NCBI GenBank assembly: GCA_020637165.1
Contig: JACJWN010000003.1
Span: 558,001-622,000 of the forward strand
Length of the DNA: 64,000 nt
From: Mycolicibacterium sp.
GTDB lineage: Bacteria; Actinomycetota; Actinomycetes; Mycobacteriales; Mycobacteriaceae
Direction: 5' to 3'
Position numbers and translations under genes: made by a program. A model generated the notes under the pieces. It was given only the letters and a program-made list of their open reading frames with translations, made no database searches and was not told the DNA's origin. Below are positions 18,317 to 25,846 of the stretch, piece after piece (position 1 is the first letter of the stretch; every line of letters begins with the position of its first letter).

Positions 18317-19410
18317 ACCTCGTCGAGGAGATCATCGACTGGCTCTACACCGAGCAACTCCGGGTCGACGAGCAGTGGTCCTATCTGCTGCCGACCGGAT
18401 TCAGCTGGTGGGCAGACCAGTACGCGCAGACCGTCGAGATGGTCCGCGAGGAGAAGGGACCCGCCGGAGAGACCGGGTACCTGCTCTGTGTGCGAACCGA
18501 GTTGTTGCGGGACCTGGACCTGACCGATGCGGCGCTGGCCGAGATCAACGGGCTGCCCATGCGCTGCGCCTCATTGTCCGGGCCGGTCTACGACGCCGAG
18601 GCCCGCAGGCTGGATCTGTGGTCGCTGATCCGGCTGACCGACGACAACGGCGGCTGGATACGTTTCCTGGTCGCGGCCGCTGCCATCACCCAACTCGCCG
18701 AGGCCCGGGTCCTGGCCCCGGTACTAGCCGACGCCGTCGGCGCCGCCCCGGCGACCAGCGACCACCCGGAAAGCGGGCGTCGGTCAGCCCCCGACGAGAT
18801 GGCTTTCGCCGCAGCGGATTTCGCCAACTCCGGTGATCAACCGTGCGCCTGGAGCGAGGCGGAGTTTCGCGAGACCGTCGCCGAGTACATGAACCGGCCG
18901 CCCGCGCGGGCGGGCACCGCCGGCCCGACAGGCTTCACCGTCGAGTTCCCGTTCGGGAAACAGAACTCGCTGTGCCGGGTCTCAGGGGATCAGCCGCACC
19001 CGCTGTACGGCAACGGCCTGCTGGTGCTGCAGCGTTTCCCCGTCCCGGTCGAATCCGAGACCGAGGGCATCAAACTGGCGCTGTCACTCAACGCCGCCGA
19101 CCTGACCCACCGGATGACCGGCTACGGCCTGGGCAGCTACGTCTACGCCGACGGGACGATCCACTTCACCGCGTTCATACCCAACGCCCTTCACAAGCCC
19201 GGGCTGCTGGCCAACCTGTACTTCTCCTGCGCTGCCCGCGCACAGGCGATGGAGTCGAGGTTCGCCGAGGGGGACTGGGACCCCGACGCCTACTCCCTGG
19301 ATCCCGACGTCCTCGCCCGCCGCCGCCGGCAGCGGCAGGCGACCGCACCGGCCGTCGAGCGCCCCATGCGGGGCTGCCCGATGGCACGCGCCCAATCAGG
19401 AGGTGGCTGA
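18313..19410 (+). CDS. Unknown conserved protein downstream of the acyl-CoA oxidase
   Basis: A 365-residue protein that I do not recognise. The GTG start overlaps the acyl-CoA oxidase stop by 4 nt, which selects this start over the much longer open frame. It contains the run YLLPTGFSWWADQYAQTVEM near the N-terminus, a mixed middle with an acidic, low-complexity linker (about 150-170), and a C-terminal segment with FPFGKQNSLC, MTGYGLGSYV and FIPNALHKPGLLANLYFSCA. No signal peptide or clear membrane segment is visible. Translational coupling suggests a role with the oxidase. The end overlaps the ribosome-binding site of the SDR gene. Confidence 0.7.
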   Translation: MNLVEEIIDWLYTEQLRVDEQWSYLLPTGFSWWADQYAQTVEMVREEKGPAGETGYLLCVRTELLRDLDLTDAALAEINGLPMRCASLSGPVYDAEARRLDLWSLIRLTDDNGGWIRFLVAAAAITQLAEARVLAPVLADAVGAAPATSDHPESGRRSAPDEMAFAAADFANSGDQPCAWSEAEFRETVAEYMNRPPARAGTAGPTGFTVEFPFGKQNSLCRVSGDQPHPLYGNGLLVLQRFPVPVESETEGIKLALSLNAADLTHRMTGYGLGSYVYADGTIHFTAFIPNALHKPGLLANLYFSCAARAQAMESRFAEGDWDPDAYSLDPDVLARRRRQRQATAPAVERPMRGCPMARAQSGGG

Positions 19411-19411
19411 C

Positions 19412-20257
19412 GTGCCCAAACCCATCGATCTCAAGGGATCCGCGGTCGCGATCACCGGAGCCGCCCGGGGAATCGGTTATGCGACCGCGCGGGCTTTCGT
19501 CGCCGAGGGCGCGCGAGTGTACATCGGCGACCTTGACGCCGATCTGGCCAAGGCCTCCGCGAAGGAGCTCGGCTGCACCGGCGCCGGAGTCGACGTGCGG
19601 TCGCGGGAGTCCTTCGCCGACTTCCTGGCCGGCATCGACTCGCCGCTGGAGGTCCTGGTGAACAACGCCGGCATCATGCCCGCCGGCCGTTTCGTCGACG
19701 AGCCGGACGCGGTCACCGACGCGATCGTGGACGTCAACCTCAACGGCGTGCTGCGTGGGACCAAGCTGGTGCTGCCGGGGATGCTCGAACGCGGATCGGG
19801 ACACATCGTCAACGTGGCCTCCTATCTCGGCGAGGTCCCAGCCGCCGGGCTGGCTACCTACTGCGCCAGCAAGCACGCCGTCGTCGGCTTCAGCGAGGCG
19901 TTGCGCGACGAACTGGCCGATACCGGGGTCACGATCACCACTGTGCTGCCCTCGGCGGTGCGCACCGATCTGGTTTCCGGGGTCAAGCTCGGCGGGATGC
20001 TGCCGACCGTCGATCCCGAGGACATCGCCAAGGCCATCGTCGCGACCTGCAAGGGCCGACCCGCGGTGGTCGCGGTACCGGGCTGGATGCGCAGCTACGA
20101 GGCCGTCGCGGCCCTGGTGCCCGACAAGATGGTAGGAGCCATCCGCGGACGGCTGACCCGCGACCGGGTGCTGCGCTCCCTCGACACGGCCGCACGAGCG
20201 GGCTACGACGAGCGAATCCGGCGCGACGCCGAGTCCGGGCAGCCGAGGAAATCCTGA
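19412..20257 (+). CDS. Short-chain dehydrogenase/reductase
   Basis: A classical SDR of 281 residues. The cofactor loop TGAARGIG (15-22), NNAG motif, and the catalytic triad Ser137, Tyr150 and Lys154 (YCASK) are intact. Asp in IGDLDAD at the end of beta-2 favours NAD(H). The GTG at 19412 is chosen because AGGAGG (19398-19403) lies 8 nt upstream; a GTG at 19403 would sit inside that site. It probably oxidises or reduces a hydroxy/keto group on the lipid product of the neighbouring enzymes, which is an inference from position. Confidence 0.88.
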   Translation: MPKPIDLKGSAVAITGAARGIGYATARAFVAEGARVYIGDLDADLAKASAKELGCTGAGVDVRSRESFADFLAGIDSPLEVLVNNAGIMPAGRFVDEPDAVTDAIVDVNLNGVLRGTKLVLPGMLERGSGHIVNVASYLGEVPAAGLATYCASKHAVVGFSEALRDELADTGVTITTVLPSAVRTDLVSGVKLGGMLPTVDPEDIAKAIVATCKGRPAVVAVPGWMRSYEAVAALVPDKMVGAIRGRLTRDRVLRSLDTAARAGYDERIRRDAESGQPRKS

Positions 20258-20264
20258 ACCGCCC

Positions 20265-20906
20265 GTGACCGCAGCGCACCTGCTCTCGGTCAATGTGACC
20301 GCCGACCTTCACGAGGGGGCGGCCTGGACCGGCGCGCAGGGCCGCAGCGGTATCGACAAGCGGCCTTTCGACGGCCCCCGCCTGCTGGCCGGCGACGCGG
20401 TCCAGGGCGACTCGGTGATCAATCGCAAGCACCACGGCGGACCCTGGCAGGCCGTCTACGCCTACGCCCGCGAAGACGCCGACTGGTGGGAGACCCGGTT
20501 GGGCATCGACATCCCCCCGGGCGGTTTCGGGGAGAACCTGACCACCGCCGGAGCGGACCTCACCAACGCTGTCATCGGCGAGACCTGGCGCGTCGGGAGC
20601 GCGACACTGCGTGTCACCGTGCCCCGCATTCCGTGCCGAACGTTCGCCGGTTTCTGGGGGCGGTCCGATTTGGTGAAGCTTTTCACCGCCGCCCGCCGTC
20701 CCGGCGCTTATCTGCGCATCATCGACGAGGGCGAGGTGAGCGCGGGCGATGCCATCGACATCGTCGAGCGCCCCTCCGACTCCCCCACTCTCGCCCAGGC
20801 GTTTGCCTGCCGGACCGGAGACCGTAGTCACCTCGAATTTCTCAGGCGCGCAACGGATCTTCCGCCGGACTGGCAGAAGTGGCTCGCCGCTGCGGCGCCG
20901 AAGTGA
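20265..20906 (+). CDS. MOSC-domain protein (YiiM-like)
   Basis: A 213-residue MOSC protein, 7 nt downstream of the SDR. NRKHHGG and Cys124 in PRIPCRTFAGF are the usual molybdenum-cofactor-sulfurase C-terminal/YiiM features; the Cys probably coordinates molybdenum cofactor. YiiM-type proteins reduce N-hydroxylated compounds, but the substrate here is unknown. Its presence in a lipid-oxidation cluster may be coincidental. The GTG start at 20265 gives the expected N-terminal LLSVNV strand. Confidence 0.85.
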   Translation: MTAAHLLSVNVTADLHEGAAWTGAQGRSGIDKRPFDGPRLLAGDAVQGDSVINRKHHGGPWQAVYAYAREDADWWETRLGIDIPPGGFGENLTTAGADLTNAVIGETWRVGSATLRVTVPRIPCRTFAGFWGRSDLVKLFTAARRPGAYLRIIDEGEVSAGDAIDIVERPSDSPTLAQAFACRTGDRSHLEFLRRATDLPPDWQKWLAAAAPK

Positions 20907-21387
20907 CACCCAGGGGCCGTGGAGAGCAAGACCGTCGGAGTCCTCGCCTTGCAGCTGTCCCCGCTCAGCGTGGGGAACACTGAACTTGCCCAGCGCCGGA
21001 CCGTCTTTCAACCAGGGCGCACTCGAGGATCGACCTCCTCAGTGGCCAGCAAGTGACGCTGGACGAGTTCAAGACCCTCTGCACCGGGAGTGTCGCAACA
21101 GGATGCCGATCGCTGGACAACCTGTTCGCCGAACGGGTGATGCTGAGCCACGAGAGCTCAGTCGAAGAGGTGATTGTTCGCTCCCACGGATCAGATTCGA
21201 CCGGGAATAAACGACTTTAGAACGCTCTGGGCCGTCCGACGATGGGCCTGTCGGCGAGAACGCATCCAGAGCGCTCATTCCACTGCTATCCGGTGTCCAC
21301 AGCAACTTCACTGCGCCAGCGCCGTTGTCCGAAATTCCCGGGGGTGCAAACTAGGTGTCAGCAAATCCTGCCACCGTGCGCGATCGA
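20907..21387. other. Intergenic region without a confident gene
   Basis: A 481-bp stretch between the MOSC gene and the DUF732 gene. Open frames here have no family resemblance. One short plus-strand frame (GTG 21053 to TAG 21220, 55 residues, VTLDEFKTLCTGSVATGC at its start) has protein-like composition and might be a gene remnant, but it has no convincing ribosome-binding site. Confidence 0.4.
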
Positions 21388-21684
21388 CTACTGCACCGGG
21401 CAGGCGTACTGCATCGCCACGTTCATCAACCGTTGCTGCGCGCCAGGACCGATGACCCCCTGAGCCGCCAATTCCAACCCGATGTAACCCGGTATCCCAC
21501 CCACGCACGCCTGGTGAGCGACGCGCCACGCCGTGTCCGGATTGAGGTTGTACCCGTTGCGCTGCAAAGCCTGCAGGTAGTTGTCGAACTCAGGTGTGCC
21601 CTGATCCGGGATGGCGCCGGCCGTACCGGCGAGAGCGACTGCACTGATCACCGCTGCGATGAGTGGTGCGATAAAACGCCTCAC
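21388..21684 (-). CDS. DUF732-family small secreted protein
   Basis: A 98-residue exported protein. Residues 1-24 form a Sec signal peptide (MRRFIAPLIAAVISAVALAG, cleavage after GTAGA). The mature part is the mycobacterial DUF732 module: DNYLQALQRNGY, AWRVAHQACVGGIPGY and a C-terminal MQYACPVQ, with two cysteines likely to form a disulfide. DUF732 proteins are abundant in mycobacteria and their function is unknown. The gene stands alone, next to the tRNA cluster. Confidence 0.85.
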   Translation of the reverse strand: MRRFIAPLIAAVISAVALAGTAGAIPDQGTPEFDNYLQALQRNGYNLNPDTAWRVAHQACVGGIPGYIGLELAAQGVIGPGAQQRLMNVAMQYACPVQ

Positions 21685-21943
21685 GAGCCCTCCCCCTAGG
21701 CACCTCCGTCTACCTCTACAGATTCACACAACTCGCCGAGCGCACAGTGCGATTTGGGGAATTGCTGGCGTGTTACACGCGCTGAACGGCGTTCAGGCGG
21801 CTCCTCTAGCAGCCAGCTCCGCCGGCTGCGCACATCTACACGGCCAGGAAGGAAAACCGCTTCGCTTCCTTAGCGGACTCGCACCGGGGTGAACGGATCT
21901 CGGACTGCCGGAAGAGCGCCGCTGAGCACGCGCTCTGACCTGG

Positions 21944-22015
21944 TGGTCCCGGCTGGGATCGAACCAGCGACCTTCCGCGTGTGAAGCGGACGCTCTCCCA
22001 CTGAGCCACGGGACC
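21944..22015 (-). tRNA. tRNA-Val (anticodon CAC)
   Basis: The 72-nt minus-strand sequence folds with a 7-bp acceptor (GGTCCCG/CGGGACC), D stem GCTC/GAGC, anticodon stem TCCGC/GCGGA with loop TTCACAC (anticodon CAC), T stem GCTGG/CCAGC and discriminator A. It reads GTG valine codons. It is divergent from the other three tRNAs. Confidence 0.95.
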
Positions 22016-22169
22016 GGATGGGCGCCACCACGGGGTGAAGCCGCGGTGGGAACCCTAGCACGAGGCTGCTTTTGCCTTGACAACGCGCCTTCCGGCAGCG
22101 GATTTGTTTGCGTCGAGACGGTCGGCTAATGTCGTCTCTCGCAGCAGGCGACGACCTCGCCTGAGGCTT

Positions 22170-22242
22170 GCGGATGTAGCGCAGTTGGTAGCGCATCACC
22201 TTGCCAAGGTGAGGGTCGCGGGTTCGAATCCCGTCATCCGCT
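22170..22242 (+). tRNA. tRNA-Gly (anticodon GCC)
   Basis: 73 nt with acceptor GCGGATG/CATCCGC, anticodon stem TCACC/GGTGA and loop TTGCCAA (anticodon GCC), T stem GCGGG/CCCGT with one G-T pair, discriminator T. It is first of a plus-strand trio with Cys and Val. Confidence 0.96.
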
Positions 22243-22271
22243 CGAAGGTGCAACTGGCATCAGACCCCAAC

Positions 22272-22342
22272 GGTGGAGTGGCCGAGTGGTGAGGCAACGG
22301 CCTGCAAAGCCGTGCACACGGGTTCGATTCCCGTCTCCACCT
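22272..22342 (+). tRNA. tRNA-Cys (anticodon GCA)
   Basis: 71 nt with acceptor GGTGGAG/CTCCACC, anticodon stem ACGGC/GCCGT and loop CTGCAAA (anticodon GCA), T arm CGGGTTCGATTCCCG, discriminator T, the usual identity base for Cys. It lies 29 nt after tRNA-Gly. Confidence 0.96.
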
Positions 22343-22356
22343 CCGATTTGCCGCCC

Positions 22357-22428
22357 GCGCGATTAGCTCAGCGGGAGAGCGCTTCCCTGACACGGAAGAG
22401 GTCACTGGTTCAATCCCAGTATCGCGCA
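22357..22428 (+). tRNA. tRNA-Val (anticodon GAC), integration target of the phage-like element
   Basis: 72 nt: acceptor GCGCGAT/ATCGCGC, D stem GCTC/GAGC, anticodon stem CTTCC/GGAAG with loop CTGACAC (anticodon GAC), T stem ACTGG/CCAGT, discriminator A. The last 24 bases belong to a 25-bp direct repeat that recurs at 32615-32639, so the element recombined into the 3' half and left the tRNA intact. At this end the bases after the discriminator read CCA. Confidence 0.97.
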
Positions 22429-22429
22429 C
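22405..22429 (+). repeat. attL core (25-bp direct repeat)
   Basis: Starts CTGGTTCAATCCC and ends ATCGCGCAC; identical to 32615-32639 in the same orientation. It covers the T arm, acceptor 3' strand and discriminator of tRNA-Val(GAC). Confidence 0.93.
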
Positions 22430-22476
22430 CAGCATCACCGCAGGTCAGGACAGGTTTTACTCCCCCAGACCGGGGC

Positions 22477-22499
22477 GCGTGAACTAAACGTGAACTACC
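22477..22499 (+). promoter_or_regulatory. Probable integrase arm-type site, left end
   Basis: A 23-bp sequence containing two copies of GTGAACTA (GTGAACTAAAC then GTGAACTACC), repeated exactly at 32476-32498 in the same orientation. It lies 48 bp inside the attL core. Tandem short repeats at both ends of an integrated element are typical of arm-type integrase binding sites; binding is inferred. Confidence 0.65.
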
Positions 22500-22546
22500 A
22501 GCAGCAATCGGCGCGCTAGCACTCACCCGAGAGGTAGCTAGCCACC

Positions 22547-22687
22547 ATGACCACCACACCGACCGCCATCGAGCAATGGCGAGAACTCACCGCCACCATC
22601 ACCGCCGACGATCTCAGCACCGCCGACGTGCTGGCGATGCTTGATCTCGTCCAGGCGGCCCTGGCGCGCCGGGAGGCCCGGCGATGA
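22547..22687 (+). CDS. Small element protein (46 aa)
   Basis: ATG at 22547 to TGA at 22687 encodes MTTTPTAIEQWRELTATI followed by a helical tail ending QAALARREARR. GAGAGG is upstream at a rather long spacing. The stop overlaps the next start (ATGA, 22684-22687). Together with the next gene it is one of only two plus-strand genes inside the element. No family was recognised. Confidence 0.55.
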   Translation: MTTTPTAIEQWRELTATITADDLSTADVLAMLDLVQAALARREARR

Positions 22688-22836
22688 TCACCGCCGCCGA
22701 CTTCCGCATCCGCAAGACCACCCGCGGGTTCATCATCAGCCAGCGGGTCGGCAACGGCTGGGAACGGCTCGCGGATCTCCACCCAACGAGGGAGGCGGCC
22801 CGGGCGTTCATCACGGCGGCCATCGGCCGCAGCTAG
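22684..22836 (+). CDS. Small element protein (50 aa)
   Basis: ATG at 22684 to TAG at 22836 encodes a protein starting MITAADFRIRKTTRGF and containing GNGWERLADLHPTREAARAF. This pattern of a short beta strand pair followed by a helix resembles small phage DNA- or protein-binding modules, but I cannot name a family. Translation is coupled by a 4-nt overlap to the preceding 46-residue gene. Confidence 0.55.
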   Translation: MITAADFRIRKTTRGFIISQRVGNGWERLADLHPTREAARAFITAAIGRS

Positions 22837-22911
22837 CCCACCGACCGCACGGCGGCCCGCTCCGAGATTCGGGGCGGGCCGCTCTGCGTTGCTGCTGGCG
22901 TAGCCCGCGCC

Positions 22912-23043
22912 CTACTCGTCGTCGGCTGAATCCCGCGCCGGCGGCACTTCGCCTCTTGCGCGCGCGAACTCTTCAGCCACGCGACGCCGATGCCTGTAGA
23001 GCGCGTTCTCCTCATCACGAACAACTTGGACGTATTCGGTCAT
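22912..23043 (-). CDS. Small acidic element protein (43 aa)
   Basis: ATG at 23043 to TAG at 22912 encodes MTEYVQVVRDEENALYRH followed by a charged tail ending PPARDSADDE. GAAGGGG lies about 8 nt before the ATG, a good ribosome-binding site. The product is a charged, probably helical protein with no recognised family. It stands 276 bp downstream of the capsid-side terminators and may have its own promoter. Confidence 0.55.
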   Translation of the reverse strand: MTEYVQVVRDEENALYRHRRRVAEEFARARGEVPPARDSADDE

Positions 23044-23319
23044 GGCAATACCCCTTCTCGGTTACCTACGGTCACGATTTCCGTGCCTGCCGAGCCGCGC
23101 CATGCCATGCCGTGAACCGAGCAGAAGCTCGGTAGCAGAGACGCTAGCAGCAGACTGCGACAGGCCACAATGGCTCCTGCCCGCCGTCGAGGCCGGCCCG
23201 CTAGCCGTCACCGCTGAGCTGTCACGGGACTCAGGTTGGTCCCAGGATGCAAATAGTGACTGGGCGCGGGGATGGACAAGTAGGTCAGGGGCGTAATGCC
23301 GACCCCGCCCCCCGGTGGT

Positions 23320-23358
23320 CCCGGCGGCCGCCCTAACCGCGGAGGGCGGGCCGCCGGG
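23320..23358 (-). terminator. GC-rich hairpin, candidate terminator
   Basis: CCCGGCGGCCGCCC (23320-23333) pairs with GGGCGGGCCGCCGGG (23344-23358) with one bulged base and a 10-nt loop. There is no U tract, which is common for mycobacterial terminator hairpins. It lies downstream of the capsid gene and may back up the hairpin at 23415. Confidence 0.45.
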
Positions 23359-23414
23359 ATGGCGGCGGCGGCGGTGTCTGAAAGGGGCGAAAGCCACACC
23401 GCCACCGCGCCCGG

Positions 23415-23453
23415 CCCCGGCAGCGGACGAAACCAACCATGACGCTGCCGGGG
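23415..23453 (-). terminator. Hairpin directly after the capsid gene
   Basis: CCCCGGCAGCG (23415-23425) and CGCTGCCGGGG (23443-23453) form a perfect 11-bp stem with a 17-nt loop, 11 nt beyond the capsid stop codon. The position fits a terminator of the protease-capsid unit; no U tract follows. Confidence 0.6.
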
Positions 23454-23464
23454 TGGCCTAGGGG

Positions 23465-24901
23465 CTAGGCGGTGGTGGGCACGTCCAACATGGCGAACGC
23501 CGAATCAATCAGGGAGTCGGCACCGTAGCGGCCCCACAGCCATGCACCGCGCTGGCCGGTGGGGCGGCGGTTGGCCCCGACGATGTGGGGAATCAGCTCG
23601 ATCTGGGAGCCCACGCGCATCGTGACCACGTACTGCGAGAAGTCGCCGTAAATCGCGAGGTAATTTGCTTCAGTCGCGGCGGCGTTGACGGCGGAGTCCA
23701 TCACCGAATTCTCGTAGACGTTGCGGCCGAGCAGGGTCGGCGGGCTGGTGTGCAGGCCGGGGAATAATAGGCTCCCGTTGGCCGATTCGAACTGCCGGGC
23801 GGCGTTGATGGTGGGTAGCGCCGCCATCCACGATGCGTTCGGCTGCCAACGCGGCGCCAGGGCGTTCTGGACCTTGTAGAAGTCGCTGGCGGCCAGTGCC
23901 TCGGAGCCGTCGCCGGTGACCACCGAGCCGGCGCCGGTCAGCGCGGTCACGATGCCGGTCGGCTGGCCACTTCCGCTGCCGGTGGTTAGGGCCGTGGCCA
24001 GCAGTTGCTCGGCGGCGTCACCCAGCACGGTGCCGAGCTGGGTGACCAGCTGGTTGGCGTCACCTTCCAGCTCCACCGAGAACGGCGTGAAACAGCTCAT
24101 TTTGCAGGCGGGGATCTGCGGTGCGGCCAGGGTCGGGGACGCGTCGGCGGCCTCGGCGGCCTCGGCCAACCACTCCGCCGTCGTGCCGGCGGAGGTCACC
24201 CCCGACCACACGTCAGAGGTGGTCGGGATGACGCGGGCGATGTTCAACAACGGCACGGTGGATCCGCCGTTGGTCAGCCGGATGGTCAAGTCGGCCTCCA
24301 GCGGCACCAGATAGCCGCCGGCGTTGTCGGTCAGGGACATGGCCCGTTCGGACTGGAGAGCGGCCACGGAGCGCCAGGCGGCGGCCTCCGGTTCGGTCCA
24401 ATTAAGGTGCCCGTGGTCGGGGTCGACGGCGCGTTTGGCGAACGCGGCCCGGTAGTGCGCCGAGCCGGTTTCGGTGGCCCAGCGGGCCGCCCAGGAGCGG
24501 GAGCGGGCCGGGCCGTGCTCGACCAGCGACTCGACCGTTTCGGCGGCCGTCGCGGGCAGGGTGCCGGCGGAGACGTGGCGCTCCAGGGTCCGCAGCGCGG
24601 TATCGCGGTGCTGGTCGCGGGGGTCGCGGTCGAGGTCGGCGGGCCGTTCGGCGCCGGGCAGGGGGCGGCCCTCACCCTCGGTCTTGTACCGCCCGGATCG
24701 CACGCCGTCGAGCAGGTCGGCGCGGGTGGCGTCGCGGGCCTGGGACTCGGCGCGGATCTGCTCCACCCGGGCGGTGATCGCGGCGAAGCGTTCGGCGTCC
24801 GGGCCGGTGAGGTCGCCGTCGGTGCTGTCGAGGATCTCGGCGGCGGCGGCGCGGGCCTGGGTGATGGTCATGCGGTCGATGGGGAGTTCGTTACGGGACA
24901 T
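23465..24901 (-). CDS. HK97-fold phage major capsid protein
   Basis: A 478-residue capsid protein of the HK97 type, homologous to Rv1576c/Rv2650c of phiRv1/phiRv2. The N-terminal scaffold-like domain (about 1-140, with Arg/Glu-rich helices) would be removed by the protease encoded immediately upstream. The shell domain includes AMSLTDNAGGYLVPLEADL, TTAEWLAEAAEA, SGSGQPTGIVTAL and YLAIYGDFSQYVV, which are classic for the family. The ATG at 24901 is preferred over a TTG 12 nt upstream. No portal or terminase gene accompanies it. Confidence 0.92.
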   Translation of the reverse strand: MSRNELPIDRMTITQARAAAAEILDSTDGDLTGPDAERFAAITARVEQIRAESQARDATRADLLDGVRSGRYKTEGEGRPLPGAERPADLDRDPRDQHRDTALRTLERHVSAGTLPATAAETVESLVEHGPARSRSWAARWATETGSAHYRAAFAKRAVDPDHGHLNWTEPEAAAWRSVAALQSERAMSLTDNAGGYLVPLEADLTIRLTNGGSTVPLLNIARVIPTTSDVWSGVTSAGTTAEWLAEAAEAADASPTLAAPQIPACKMSCFTPFSVELEGDANQLVTQLGTVLGDAAEQLLATALTTGSGSGQPTGIVTALTGAGSVVTGDGSEALAASDFYKVQNALAPRWQPNASWMAALPTINAARQFESANGSLLFPGLHTSPPTLLGRNVYENSVMDSAVNAAATEANYLAIYGDFSQYVVTMRVGSQIELIPHIVGANRRPTGQRGAWLWGRYGADSLIDSAFAMLDVPTTA

Positions 24902-24906
24902 CGTGG

Positions 24907-25431
24907 TTACCAATCCATGAGGGTCAGCCGCGCCTGGGCGACCGACCGGGGAATGTGCAGGGACTGCGAGCGAACGCCGGCGATGGCCGCGCCCGCATAG
25001 GCGGGCAGACCGACCAAAGAGACCTCCATCAGCGCCGCCTCGTCGCGCACGGTCACGTCACCCTCGGCGTGCTCGCGGATCCCGCGAAAGCCGATGGAGA
25101 ACGCGTCCACGGTCCCGGAGCGGACCAGCTCCAGGGCGTCGTCGCCATCTCTGGTCGCGGCAATCTCGAACGCGACATGCAGGCCGTCGGACGCCTCGCG
25201 CAACTCGACCGCGCGGCCGATGGGCAGCCGGCGGGTCTGATGGGAGTCGAATAGCCGGACCTTGCTGCCACGCTCGGCGATGCTGCGGGCGAACGCTCCC
25301 GGAGCGAACCTTTCCCGGTATGGGCGGCCGCCATCGGACACCTCGGCGACGACGCCGTAGGGAACGCCGATGCCGTGAACGGTGCGGCCGGAGCCGGGAG
25401 TCAGGTCGGCGGAGCGGAACAGGATGGTCAT
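24907..25431 (-). CDS. HK97-type prohead protease
   Basis: A 174-residue peptidase U35-family protein that matures the capsid. It starts MTILFRSADLTPGSGRT at 25431, and the upstream open-frame extension is rejected because it lacks family similarity. The catalytic segment is FDSHQTRRLPIGR (His) with VDAFSIGFRG (Ser) and the downstream MEVSLVGLPAY strand. It ends 5 nt before the capsid ATG, so the two are one transcriptional unit. Confidence 0.92.
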   Translation of the reverse strand: MTILFRSADLTPGSGRTVHGIGVPYGVVAEVSDGGRPYRERFAPGAFARSIAERGSKVRLFDSHQTRRLPIGRAVELREASDGLHVAFEIAATRDGDDALELVRSGTVDAFSIGFRGIREHAEGDVTVRDEAALMEVSLVGLPAYAGAAIAGVRSQSLHIPRSVAQARLTLMDW

Positions 25432-25570
25432 AGCGGGCACCTTGAATGGACGGGCGTATTCGCTTGCGTCGCATGGCGACCCGCGTGGCCGGGGTGGCAT
25501 CCCCTGATGCTTCCGGCGCCGGCGTGGATACCGAGCTCTGGGACAAGCGTACAACAATGCGGCGGCGACA

Positions 25571-25846
25571 TCACGGCTGGATCGGGCCGACGTCGGTGGC
25601 CGGGTCAATGCCGTCCCGGGTGGCGTGCCACGCCAGCCAGTCCCTCGTCGTGTGCACGATCTGGCGGCCGTCGGCGTCGAGGTACACGTCGGTGGCGTCG
25701 CCGCGCAACGTCACGGCCATCCCGTCGAGGGCGGCGGCGGCCGCCTCCGGGTGACAACCCAGCTGGCCGGCCACCACGTCGACCGCCAGCCGCAGCAGCA
25801 ACTGGCGTTCGTCGTCGGTCAGCGGCCGGTTGATCGGGGTGCTCAC
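25571..25846 (-). CDS. Element protein of unknown function (91 aa)
   Basis: A GTG start at 25846 overlaps the stop of the preceding gene (GTGA, 25843-25846). The 91-residue product begins VSTPINRPLTDDERQLLLR and contains LDADGRQIVHTTRDWLAWHA. It may correspond in position to the small head-packaging gene of phiRv2, but I see no terminase signature. It ends 139 bp upstream of the protease ATG. Confidence 0.6.
   Translation of the reverse strand: MSTPINRPLTDDERQLLLRLAVDVVAGQLGCHPEAAAAALDGMAVTLRGDATDVYLDADGRQIVHTTRDWLAWHATRDGIDPATDVGPIQP

Larger units (their letters stand above)
23044..23464. other. Gap downstream of the capsid gene holding two hairpins
   Basis: 421 bp with no convincing gene. 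The half nearer the capsid gene holds two strong GC hairpins (23320-23358 and 23415-23453). In 23060-23310 I see nothing beyond a possible promoter for the 43-residue gene. Confidence 0.45.

Noticed and set aside
21053-21220. 55-residue plus-strand frame VTLDEFKTLCTGSVATGC...
   Set aside because: Composition is protein-like but there is no ribosome-binding site, no family and no operon context; kept only as a possible remnant.
23062-23436. Minus-strand frame (124 residues) downstream of the capsid gene
   Set aside because: It runs through two strong hairpins, lacks a start signal and has shadow-frame composition.
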